Origin: CAWJNF01 sp963844235
Lineage (GTDB): Bacteria; Actinomycetota; Thermoleophilia; Gaiellales; Gaiellaceae
Reading direction: 5' to 3'
DNA: 64,000 bases
Assembly (NCBI GenBank): GCA_963844235.1
Contig: CAWJNF010000005.1
Span: forward strand, 682,001-746,000
Below the pieces are notes generated by a model that had not been told where the DNA came from, searched no databases, and worked only from the letters and a program-made list of their open reading frames with translations. Below are positions 40,549-48,400 of this stretch, piece after piece. The first letter of the stretch is position 1, and every line of letters starts with the position of its first letter. The position numbers and the translations under genes are program-made.

Positions 40549-41967
40549 ATGGCCGTCGTCCTCGAGGATCGCGCCGACATCACGCTCGAGACCTTCCGGC
40601 GCGTCGCCTGGGAGGGCGAGGCAGTGCGGATCGCACCGGCAGCTGAGGAGCGCATGGCGTCCGCCCGCGCCGCCTTCATGGCGTTGCTCGCCGACCCGGC
40701 CATAACGATCTACGGGGTGACGAGCGGGTACGGGGACCGAGCCTCCGTGCGCCTCGACCCGGACGCCCGGCGCGAGCAGGCGCGGCGCGGGCCGCGCGGT
40801 CTCTCCGTCTCCTTCGGCGACCCGCTGCCCGAACGTGTCGTCCGCGGGATCGTCCTCGCGCGCCTGGCCACCTTCCTCGGCGGCCACGCGGCGGTTCGAC
40901 CCGCCGTCGCCGAGGCAGTCGCCGGCATGCTGGACGGGAGGGCGCTTCCGGCAGTCCCCTCGCGTGGGAACGGCGGCTCGGGCGAGATAATCGCGCTGGG
41001 GCGGCTCTTCGCCGGGCTCGCCGAGCTCGGCCTCGAGGAGAAGGAGTCGCTCGCGCTCGTCAACGGCTCGCCCTGCTCGTCGGCCCTCGCGGCCGACGCG
41101 GCTCTTGCCGCACGCGGGCGGCTCGCGCTGTGCGAGGAGGTGCTTGCTCTCGCCGCGGAGGCCGTGCGGGCGCCGCACGACGCCTACGCGGAGGAGCTCG
41201 ACGATCTGTGGGGGGACGAGCACGAGACGGCGGCTCTCGCGCGGCTCCGCAGTCTGCTCGGCGACGGCGAGGGGGAGCGCCGGCCCTACCAGGCGCCGGT
41301 CAGCTTCCGGATCGCGCCCCGTGTGCTCGGCCAGGCGAGGCGCTCGCTCGTAGCGGCCGAACGGGTCGCGGCCATGTCGTTGAGTGCCGTCTCGGACAAC
41401 CCTGTCTTCGTTCCGCCGCGGGACGGTCACCCGGCACGCATCCTTTCGAACGGCAGCTACCACAACGCCCAGGCGCCGGCCGCGCTCGACGGCCTGGCGG
41501 CTGCCTGGGCCGACGTCACCCGGCTCGCCGAGCGCGAGCTCGAGCATGTCGTCCGCGACCCGTCCTGGACGGACGAGCGCCGGCCCGGAGAGCTCTACGC
41601 ACTGCTCATGGTGCAGGCTGCCTTTGCCACCGAAGCGGACGCCGCCGCGCGGCGCACGCCGCTCGCGGCCACGGGCGCGGCCCAGAACGACGTCTCCTCG
41701 CCGTCCTTCGTCGCCTGGCGCTCGGAACGGGAAACGGCCCGGTCGCTGGTGTCCGCGCTCGCCGTTCTCGCCGCCGCTGCCGCGCGCTCGCTCGCGAGCT
41801 TCGAGCGGCAGCCTCCTCTCGCCCTGGCACCGCTCCTGGAGGAGATCGAGGCGCAGGCGCCGCCGGAGGAGGAGCTGCACGGCGACCAGCTCGAGGCGCT
41901 CGCAGCCGCGTTCGAGCAGCGGGCGATCCCTGTCGGTGAGCCCGTGCCGGGGCGCGATGGCGCGTGA
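40549..41967 (+). CDS. Aromatic amino acid ammonia-lyase-like protein (HAL/PAL family) with altered MIO triad
   Basis: 472 residues of the histidine/phenylalanine ammonia-lyase family. The catalytic-loop region IYGVTSGYGD (Tyr), LVNGSPCSSALAADA, APVSFRIAPRVLGQARR, SLSAVSDNPVF and SNGSYHNAQAPAALDGLA all align with family motifs. The residues that form the MIO cofactor, normally Ala-Ser-Gly in GASGDLAPL, are Gly-Ser-Gly here (NGGSGEIIALG), and the sequence is diverged and short. It may be a lyase/aminomutase with new specificity or a non-catalytic relative. It overlaps the M24 gene by 11 nt. Confidence 0.82.
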   Translation: MAVVLEDRADITLETFRRVAWEGEAVRIAPAAEERMASARAAFMALLADPAITIYGVTSGYGDRASVRLDPDARREQARRGPRGLSVSFGDPLPERVVRGIVLARLATFLGGHAAVRPAVAEAVAGMLDGRALPAVPSRGNGGSGEIIALGRLFAGLAELGLEEKESLALVNGSPCSSALAADAALAARGRLALCEEVLALAAEAVRAPHDAYAEELDDLWGDEHETAALARLRSLLGDGEGERRPYQAPVSFRIAPRVLGQARRSLVAAERVAAMSLSAVSDNPVFVPPRDGHPARILSNGSYHNAQAPAALDGLAAAWADVTRLAERELEHVVRDPSWTDERRPGELYALLMVQAAFATEADAAARRTPLAATGAAQNDVSSPSFVAWRSERETARSLVSALAVLAAAAARSLASFERQPPLALAPLLEEIEAQAPPEEELHGDQLEALAAAFEQRAIPVGEPVPGRDGA

Positions 41968-43217
41968 CGCACGCGAGGACCGGTTCGGCGCCCTGTCCGG
42001 CGCGCGGTCCTCGCGCCTGAGCGTCCCGGCCCTCTCGGAGGTGAGCTTCGAGCAGCTGCGGCTCGAGCGGCTCGAGCGGCTGCAGTCCTCGCTGCGCCGG
42101 CACGGTCTGCCAGTGTGCCTGCTCTACCACCCTGCCAACATCCGCTACGCGACCGGGGTCGCGCTCATGGACGTCTGGGCGGCGACGACCTTCTCCCGCC
42201 ACTGTCTCGTGCCTGCGGAGGGCGCGCCCATCCTGTTCGAGTACGGCGGCGCCGTCGAGCAGTCGCGACGGCTGCTGGACGACGTTCGCCCGATGGCGTA
42301 CTGGCAGTTCGAGGGCGTCCGCGCGCACGAGGTCGCCCGTCGCTGGGCCGCCGGCATGCGCTCGGCGCTGCGGGAGCTCGGTCTCGAGGGCGAGCAGCTG
42401 GCGGTGGACAAGCTCGACACGCCGGGCTGGCTCGCGCTCCAGGACGAGGGCATCCGCATCCTCGACGTGAGCCCGGCGACGATCGACGCTCGCGAGATCA
42501 AGACAGGCCAGGAGATCGAGCTCTGCAAGATCAACGGGGCCATCGGGGATGCAATGCTCGCCGCCTTCGAGGCGGCGATCCAGCCCGGCGTGCGCGAGTA
42601 CGAGCTCCTGGCCGTTCTGGCGGACACGTTGCTGCGCTTCCAGGGCGAGGCCGTCTTCAGCCGGCTCGTCGCCTCCGGTACGAACACGAACCCGTGGTTG
42701 AGAGAGGCGAGCGACAAGATCGTGATGCCGGGCGACGTCGTCGCTGTCGACACCGACGCGAACGGCTACGAGGGATACGTGATCGACGTCTCGCGGACGT
42801 TCCTCTGTGGCGATAGACCGACTCCGGACCAGCAGGACGCCTACCGAGCGGCCCACGAGTGCGTGGTCGGGACGGCCGAGCTCGTTCGTCCGGGACTGAG
42901 CTTCGAGGAGCTTTGCTACACGGCTCCCAGGCTGCCCGAGAGGTACCGGCCGCAGCGCTACTCCTTCCAGGCGCACCAGGCGGGGCTGGAAGACGAGGGG
43001 CCGTTCATCCCGTATCCCGAGGACGTCGAGTCGGGCGCCCTGTCCGATTCCGGACCGCGAGCTGCAGGAGGGCATGGTGCTCTGCCTCGAGTGCTATGCA
43101 GGCGAGGTGGGAGCGCCGTTCGGCGTCAAGCTGGAAGATCAGGTGCTCGTGACGGCCGACGGGTGCGAGCTGCTCTCCACGTACCCCTTCGACCCCACGC
43201 TGCTCGGGAGTCTGTAG
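41957..43217 (+). pseudogene. M24-family metalloenzyme (DddP-like / Xaa-Pro peptidase-like), frameshifted
   Basis: Starts at ATG 41957. The N-terminal domain has LLYHPANIRYATGVALMDVW. The pita-bread domain has VVAVDTDANGYEGYVIDVSR, FQAHQAGLEDEGPFIPYPED and, in the next frame, GMVLCLECYAGEVGAPFGVK and LEDQVLVT. The frame breaks between about 43,025 and 43,060; the continuation ends at TAG 43215-43217. Restoring the frame gives about 420 residues with all likely ligands: Asp-x-Asp, Asp ten residues on, His, and two Glu 15 apart. That ligand set and spacing match my memory of the DMSP lyase DddP, but peptidases of this clade share much of it. Confidence 0.8.
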
Positions 43218-43240
43218 GGGCCGGATCTCATCCGGCCCGC
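43215..43240. repeat. REP-like palindrome, family A
   Basis: TAGGGGCCGGATCTCATCCGGCCCGC, split here as TAGGGGCCGGATCTC and ATCCGGCCCGC. It is identical in the core to the copy at 1011-1050. The M24 stop codon is its first triplet. It is followed 13 bp later by a different repeat (43254). Confidence 0.75.
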
Positions 43241-43253
43241 CTGCACCCTGAAT

Positions 43254-43320
43254 GGGGTCAAGTCTTTCATACGTACATAAGGCGGGAGCGCCCTTATGCT
43301 CTAATGCAAGACTTGACCCC
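43254..43320. mobile_element. MITE-like hairpin repeat, family B, copy 1
   Basis: 67 bp with terminal inverted repeats GGGGTCAAGTCTT and AAGACTTGACCCC. The inside is also self-complementary (ACATAAGGCG...CGCCCTTATG), so the element folds as one long stem. A second copy is at 47203. No transposase is present, so it must be moved in trans if mobile. Confidence 0.75.
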
Positions 43321-43325
43321 GAGCG

Positions 43326-44573
43326 TCAGATCCTGCGACCGGGGCGGAAGGGCTCGAGCTCGGGCGCCTCGACGCCGTCGAGGACAAACGGCGCGAGAAG
43401 GGCGGCCGTTGCCGGGGCGAGCGTGACGCCGAGCATGCCGTGGCCGGTGGCGAGGAAGACGTGGTCCGCCGCCGGCGCGCGTCCGATGAGTGGCAGACCG
43501 TCCGCGGTCATGGGACGGAGCCCCGCCCATTCCGCCTCGGCGCGCTCTGCGGCCGGGCGCCAACCGTCGAAGTAGGGCTCGCAGTCGGCAATCATCGCGG
43601 CGAGCCGGCGCCGGTCGAGCACGTCGCGGTCGTGACCGAGCTCGAAGACCCCGGCAATGCGCACGGCGTCCTCGTAGGAGCTGAGGCCGACCTTCGCCTC
43701 GGCCAGGTAGAGCGCGTGGCGTGGCCGGACGGCGCCGCCCGGGATCGTGACGCTGTAGCCGCGCGCGCCGACGAGCGGCACCCGCACGCCCAGCTTCGCG
43801 AGCATCGGCCGCGAGGAGGGGCCTGCGGCGACGACGACGCGGTCGACCGCGAGAGGGCCGGCGTCGGTCAGGACGCGCACGTCGTTTTCGTGCGCCCTGA
43901 TGCCGGTGACCGACACGCCCTCGCGGACCTCGATACCGCGTCCACGGAGGTTCGTAGCCAGGCCGGCAGTCAGCGACTCCGGCCGGACGTAGCGGTCGAT
44001 CAGCGTGTGCATGCCGCCCGTGATCCGGCTGACGTCGAGCGCCGGCTCGAGCTCGCATGCCGCCGCAGGGTCGAGCGTGGCGATCTGCCCGTCGTAGCCG
44101 AAGCGCCCGATCTCCTCGAACATCGCCGCGTACGAGGCCAGTCCGTCGTGCGTGCGGGCGACGAGGAGCAGGCCGGAGCGGTGCATCTCGAACACGACGC
44201 CCGCCTCGGCGTAGCCGTCGAAGAGCTCGAGGGTGCGCGCGTTCAGGCCCACGAACGCAGCCACCCCGCGCTCCCAGCGCGCCCGCGATGCGCTGCGGCG
44301 GAACAGCCACAGCCAGCGGACGAACGTGGGATCGAGGCTGGGGTGGATGACGAGTGGCCCGCCGCCGGCGAGGAGGCCCTTGATGCCGGCCGACACCACG
44401 CCCGGCGCAGGCAAGGGGTACGTGAAGCTCGGGCAGATCCAGCCCGTGTTCCCGAGCGAGGTACCGTGCCCGGCGCGGCCTCGCTCGAGGACGGTGACCT
44501 CGGCGCCGCGTGCAGCGAGCTCGTACGCGCAACAGAGCCCGACGACCCCGCCTCCGACGACCGCGACCTTCAC
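43326..44573 (-). CDS. FAD-dependent oxidoreductase, D-amino-acid dehydrogenase/oxidase (DadA) type
   Basis: 415 residues. N-terminal dinucleotide fold VAVVGGGVVGLCCAYELAARG, then TSLGNTGWICPS and a C-terminal FAD contact GLRPMTADGLPLIGRAP and FLATGHGMLGVTLAP. This set fits DAO/DadA enzymes that oxidise D-amino acids, or glycine/sarcosine-like amines. Start GTG 44573; a TAGCGT box is 6 nt upstream. It could act on a product from the peptide transporter region, but the link is inferred. Confidence 0.9.
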   Translation of the reverse strand: MKVAVVGGGVVGLCCAYELAARGAEVTVLERGRAGHGTSLGNTGWICPSFTYPLPAPGVVSAGIKGLLAGGGPLVIHPSLDPTFVRWLWLFRRSASRARWERGVAAFVGLNARTLELFDGYAEAGVVFEMHRSGLLLVARTHDGLASYAAMFEEIGRFGYDGQIATLDPAAACELEPALDVSRITGGMHTLIDRYVRPESLTAGLATNLRGRGIEVREGVSVTGIRAHENDVRVLTDAGPLAVDRVVVAAGPSSRPMLAKLGVRVPLVGARGYSVTIPGGAVRPRHALYLAEAKVGLSSYEDAVRIAGVFELGHDRDVLDRRRLAAMIADCEPYFDGWRPAAERAEAEWAGLRPMTADGLPLIGRAPAADHVFLATGHGMLGVTLAPATAALLAPFVLDGVEAPELEPFRPGRRI

Positions 44574-44579
44574 AGGCGC

Positions 44580-44585
44580 ACGCTA
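44580..44585 (-). promoter_or_regulatory. -10 box (TAGCGT) of the DadA-like gene
   Basis: Minus-strand TAGCGT, 6 nt before the GTG at 44573. Leaderless pattern; shows the gene is transcribed apart from the oxidoreductase upstream. Confidence 0.4.
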
Positions 44586-44613
44586 CCGTGCTTGTCTGGT
44601 CGCGCGGCGGACG

Positions 44614-45711
44614 TCAGGCGCTGGCGGGCGCTCGGAGGATGGCCGGCAGGTCGACGGGAATCGCCGTGCGTTCCGCGGCGCTGGTGAGCAGCGCGTCGAG
44701 CGTGAACGCACCGATCACCGAGTCGCTCAGCGTTGGAAGCGGAGGGGCGGTGCCTCGCACCGCGGCGGCGAAGCGCTCGAGCTGCAGGCGGTACGGGTCG
44801 ACGACCGCGACAGCGTGCGAGGTGGTCTCGAACGTGCCCCAGCCCGCGCCACGGGACAGCTCGATCTCGACGATGTCCTCGATGCGCCAGGCAACGGGCA
44901 AGAGAAGACGGCCGTGCGAGCCGCTCAAATCGAGCTCGTGGTCGAAGTCGCTCCGTTTGCTGCTCTCGATCTGCCCGACCGTGCCGCCCTCGTACTCGAT
45001 GAGGCCGTACAGGCGGTTGACGGTGCCGTAGCGCGCGCTGGTCGTGGCGAGCGCCAGCGCCGAGCGGGGTAGCCCGGGCGCGAAGTGGTTGCAGGCGTCG
45101 ATGCAGTAGCAGGCGAGATCCCAGGGCACGCCTCCTCCGCACTCCGGACGCTGGCGCCAGTCGCGCGTGGGATCGTCCGGCGGGCTGTCCTCCGGGTCGA
45201 GCAGGCTGAAAACGGCACGGACGTTGTCGAGCTTGCCGATCGCCCCGCCGGCGAGCAGCTCCTCGAGCTTCGCGATGGCGGGGTGGTGGCGGTACATGAA
45301 CGCCTCGACGACGAGCGCGTCCGCCTCCTGGGCGGCCGTCCAGATCTCGGTCGCCTCCGCAGCCGTCAGCGCGAGTGACTTCTCGCACAGGATGTGGCGG
45401 ACGCCGGCGTCGATGCAGGCGAGGATCTGCTCGTGGTGCTGAACAGGCCACGTCGCGAGCAGGACAGCGTCCAGATCGTGCTCGCGGATCATCGTCACGT
45501 GGTCGACGTAGGCGCGCTCGCAGCCGTACCGCTGCGCCCACTCCTCGGCGCGCCCGTTGCGAATGTCGCAGCACGCGACGATCGTCGCCTCGGCGCATCC
45601 CGTGGCGGCGGCGCCGTGGCGCTCGGCGATACCACCGCAGCCCACGATGCCGACCCTGACCGGGGCCGGATGCTCACCGGACGGGGCGGGGCTGGCGGGG
45701 AACCGGGACAT
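44614..45711 (-). CDS. Gfo/Idh/MocA-family NAD(P)-dependent oxidoreductase
   Basis: 365 residues. The Rossmann domain has VRVGIVGCGGIAERHG and the substrate-binding signature HILCEKSLALTAAEA (E-K-P/S motif, catalytic Lys). The C-terminal alpha/beta domain contains GGGVPWDLACYCIDACNHFA, with the conserved Asp-x3-His-like pattern. Acts on sugars, inositols or related alcohols; substrate unknown. The ATG at 45711 is chosen from the -10 box at 45723-45728; an earlier GTG at 45747 would lie upstream of that promoter. Confidence 0.92.
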   Translation of the reverse strand: MSRFPASPAPSGEHPAPVRVGIVGCGGIAERHGAAATGCAEATIVACCDIRNGRAEEWAQRYGCERAYVDHVTMIREHDLDAVLLATWPVQHHEQILACIDAGVRHILCEKSLALTAAEATEIWTAAQEADALVVEAFMYRHHPAIAKLEELLAGGAIGKLDNVRAVFSLLDPEDSPPDDPTRDWRQRPECGGGVPWDLACYCIDACNHFAPGLPRSALALATTSARYGTVNRLYGLIEYEGGTVGQIESSKRSDFDHELDLSGSHGRLLLPVAWRIEDIVEIELSRGAGWGTFETTSHAVAVVDPYRLQLERFAAAVRGTAPPLPTLSDSVIGAFTLDALLTSAAERTAIPVDLPAILRAPASA

Positions 45712-45722
45712 GAGGCCCGCGG

Positions 45723-45728
45723 ACGCTA
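45723..45728 (-). promoter_or_regulatory. -10 box (TAGCGT) of the Gfo/Idh/MocA gene
   Basis: Minus-strand TAGCGT, 11 nt before the ATG at 45711. It shares the short divergent gap with the amidohydrolase promoter. Confidence 0.4.
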
Positions 45729-45754
45729 GCAGAGGCCTCGTGCCCACCCAGGAG

Positions 45755-45760
45755 TACGAT
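45755..45760 (+). promoter_or_regulatory. -10 box (TACGAT) of the amidohydrolase gene
   Basis: TACGAT ends 7 nt before the ATG at 45768. With the opposing box at 45723 it forms a compact divergent promoter with room for one shared operator at most. Confidence 0.45.
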
Positions 45761-45767
45761 CCGGCTC

Positions 45768-46844
45768 ATGATCGACCTCGACGTGCACGTCCAGATCGCC
45801 GACGCCGAGGACGTCCTGTCGTACGTCGATCCGGCCCAGCGCGACTGGTTTCGCGTCCAGGGCCAGCCGCTCGGCCTGCCCGGCTATCCCTGGGTGCACC
45901 CGCACTCGTTCTTCCGGCAGGACCTCGAGCACGGGCCGGGGCGGCCGCCGGGCTCGTGCCTCGACGACGTGCGTCGGGAGCTCCTGGACCCGCTGGGCGT
46001 CGGGGTCGGCGTGCTCAACGCCGACGACGCCATTCTCGTGTCCCTGATGGCGAGCCCCTACCGGGCTCTCGAGCTCGCCCGGGCGCACAACGAATGGATG
46101 CGAGAGCGGTGGCTCGGCGATCCGCGCGTGCGCGGCTCGATCCTCTGCCCGGCGCAGGATCCGCTCGCAGCGGCCGCCGAGATCCGGCGGATGGCGGCCG
46201 ACGAGCGCTTCGTCCACGTCCTGCTCGTCGGCGGCGCGGAGCGGCCGTACGGCGAGCCCCGCTACCTGCCGATCTTCGAGGCGGCCGAGGAATGCGGTCT
46301 TCCCGTCGCCATCCACTCGGGTGGCGAGGGCCTCGGCCTCGCCGCCTCACCCGGGGGCGCGGGCGATCCCACGTTCTATATCGAGTGGCATACCCTCGGC
46401 TCGGCGGGCAGCATCATGGCCCACATGGTCTCGCTCGTCGCCAACGGCGTATTCGAGCGCCTGCCGGGGCTTCGCGTCGTGCTGCTCGAAGGTGGTGTGG
46501 CCTGGCTGCCGGGCATCCTGTGGCGGCTCGACACGAACTGGCGCGGCCTGCGCGAGGACACGCCGTGGCTCGTGCGGAAGCCGAGCGAGGTCGTGCGAGA
46601 GCACATCCGCTTCACGACGCAGCCGCTCGAGCACACGGACGGCAACGACGAGCTGCTCTTCGCGATGCTCGAGGCGGCGGGGGCCCCCGACATCCTCTGC
46701 TTCGCGTCCGACTACCCGCACTGGGACTTCGACGACCCCGACTTCATGCTGCGCCGCCTGCCGGACGCGTGGCGCGAGCCGGTGATGCACGACAACGCGG
46801 CTGCCGCCTACGGCGCTCGTCTGCGACTGCCCGCCGCCGCGTGA
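45768..46844 (+). CDS. Amidohydrolase-family protein (COG2159), Rieske partner
   Basis: 358 residues, TIM-barrel. It starts MIDLDVHVQI, where the usual His-x-His is His-x-Gln as in one actinobacterial subgroup. Later metal/active-site stretches: LPVAIHSGGEGLG (His, about 183), MAHMVSLVANGVFERLPGLR and CFASDYPHWDFDDP (Asp, about 310). Relatives include ACMSD-like decarboxylases and many uncharacterised hydrolases. The stop overlaps the Rieske gene (GTGA), so the two are made together, which suggests a redox-coupled reaction. Confidence 0.9.
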   Translation: MIDLDVHVQIADAEDVLSYVDPAQRDWFRVQGQPLGLPGYPWVHPHSFFRQDLEHGPGRPPGSCLDDVRRELLDPLGVGVGVLNADDAILVSLMASPYRALELARAHNEWMRERWLGDPRVRGSILCPAQDPLAAAAEIRRMAADERFVHVLLVGGAERPYGEPRYLPIFEAAEECGLPVAIHSGGEGLGLAASPGGAGDPTFYIEWHTLGSAGSIMAHMVSLVANGVFERLPGLRVVLLEGGVAWLPGILWRLDTNWRGLREDTPWLVRKPSEVVREHIRFTTQPLEHTDGNDELLFAMLEAAGAPDILCFASDYPHWDFDDPDFMLRRLPDAWREPVMHDNAAAAYGARLRLPAAA

Positions 46845-47191
46845 GCGGGTGGCACGAGGTCGGCTCGCTCGCCGAGCTCGAGCGCGACGGGGTGCTGCTG
46901 GCACGCATCGGGGGCCGCGAGATCGGCGTGCTCGCTCGCCCGGACGGGAGTCTCGTGGCGCTGCGCAACCGCTGCCCGCACCACGGCGCGCCGCTTTGCC
47001 GTGGGAGCGTCGTCGAGCGTCTGACCGGTAAGCCCGGGAGCTGGGAACTCGCCGCGCACGCGGCGTTGCGCTGCCCGTGGCACGGCTGGGAGTTCGATCT
47101 CGGCAGTGGGCGCTGCCTCGACGAGCCGTCCCTCCGGGTCGCCGTCTACCCCGCCCGCGTGGAGGCAGGGCGGGTGCTCGTGGAAGCCTGA
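46841..47191 (+). CDS. Rieske [2Fe-2S] ferredoxin-like protein
   Basis: 116 residues, a single Rieske domain. Cluster ligands: CPHHGAPLC (Cys, His) and CPWHGWEFDL (Cys, His), the normal C-x-H and C-x-x-H spacing with a longer insert (about 20 residues) between them. Start GTG 46841, coupled to the amidohydrolase. It may feed electrons to an oxygenase, or be an auxiliary subunit of the amidohydrolase; no oxygenase is present nearby. Confidence 0.92.
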   Translation: MSGWHEVGSLAELERDGVLLARIGGREIGVLARPDGSLVALRNRCPHHGAPLCRGSVVERLTGKPGSWELAAHAALRCPWHGWEFDLGSGRCLDEPSLRVAVYPARVEAGRVLVEA

Positions 47192-47202
47192 CCGCTCAGC
47201 CC

Positions 47203-47279
47203 GGGGTCAAGTCTTGCAAACGAACATAAGGCAAGGGCGGCTCCCTCGGCCCTTATGTTCTAATGCAAGACTTGACCCC
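47203..47279. mobile_element. MITE-like hairpin repeat, family B, copy 2
   Basis: 77 bp with terminal inverted repeats GGGGTCAAGTCTTGCA and TGCAAGACTTGACCCC, nearly perfect, and inner arms ACATAAGG and CCTTATGT. It shares both ends with the copy at 43254 but has a longer centre. It lies in the convergent gap between the Rieske gene and the MetE-like gene. Confidence 0.78.
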
Positions 47280-47288
47280 GATTGGAGG

Positions 47289-48393
47289 TCAGCCCCACAC
47301 CGCCCGCGCGGTGTCGGCGATCGTCCGGAGCTTGGCGGCCTGGTCTTCGACGGTGAGCGCGTTGCCGACGACGGAGGTCGCGAAGCCGCACTGCGGCGAC
47401 AGCGCCAGGCGCTCGAGCGGCACGATCCGGGAGGCCTCCCGGATCCGTGACTCGAGCTCGGCGACGGTCTCCCGCCGACCAGTCTTCGTCGTGACGAGGC
47501 CGAGCACGCAGACGGTCTCCTCGGGCACGTGCGCCAGGGGCTCGAAGCCTCCGGAGCGCTCGTCGTCGTACTCGAGCAGAAGGCGCTCGACCTGCAGTCG
47601 CGGGAAGACGCGCTCGGCAAGCCACTCGTAGCCGCCGGATACGAGCCAGCGGCTTGCCTGGTTGCCGCGGCAGAGGTGGAAGCCCCACGTCAGGCCCGGC
47701 CGGGGCTGCATGACGAGGCGGTCGAGCTCGAGGCCGAGCTCGAGCCAGCGCTCGGCCGGCCAGCCGCGGCTCGCGTAGAAGTCGCGCCAGGTCGGATCGA
47801 CGAGCAGCGGATACTGCGGCGCGTCGAGCTGCAGGTAGCGCGCGCCGAGCCGCACGAGCTCATCGACCTCGGCGCGTAGGATCTCGGCGACGTCACCGAG
47901 GAAGTCCTCGAGCCTCGAGTACGCACCCGTCGAGCGCTCCGGATCCCAGAAGTTCGCGAAGAGGCTCGGGCTCGGCAACGTGACCTTCAGGATCCGGTCG
48001 GTGCGCCCCGCCGCATACGCGAGCTCGCCGACCGACAGGAAGCGCCGCGGCCGGAGCTTCTCGACGACGGCGATCGGCGGCCGCGCGACCGACAGGTCGC
48101 CCAGATCGTCCGAGTGCCAGTCGCCCCACAGGAAGGCGTCGAGGCCCCAGGCCGCGAAGCCGTCGACGGCCGCGGGCAGCTGGCTCTGGAAGGAGAGCCG
48201 GCGCATCTCGCCGTCGGTCACGACCTCGAGGCCGGCCTCCTCCTGCAGCGCGAGGGCCCAGTCGACCGCCCGGTCCTCGGCCGCTTCCGAGCTCCACGGC
48301 AGTGATCTGCCCGGCCGAGTGGAGTCGTTGCGCCTCGAGCAGCTCCGGTGGACGCAGCAGGCTGCCGACGACGTCCGTGCGTGCCTCGATCAA
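47289..48393 (-). pseudogene. MetE-like (cobalamin-independent methionine synthase C-terminal type) protein, frameshifted
   Basis: Starts at ATG 48393 (MIEARTDVVGSLLRPPELLE), breaks frame near 48,285-48,300, and continues in another frame as SSEAAEDRAVDWALALQEEA, then VVTDGEMRRLSFQSQLPAA to 47289. Repaired, it is about 367 residues of the MetE C-terminal/UROD-like family found as a stand-alone enzyme in Actinobacteria. The zinc site is complete: FHLCRGN (His, Cys), LLLEYDD (Glu) and SPQCGFAT (Cys). It probably transfers a methyl group to a thiol. A base error is as likely as true inactivation. Confidence 0.82.
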
Positions 48394-48400
48394 CGCGCTC

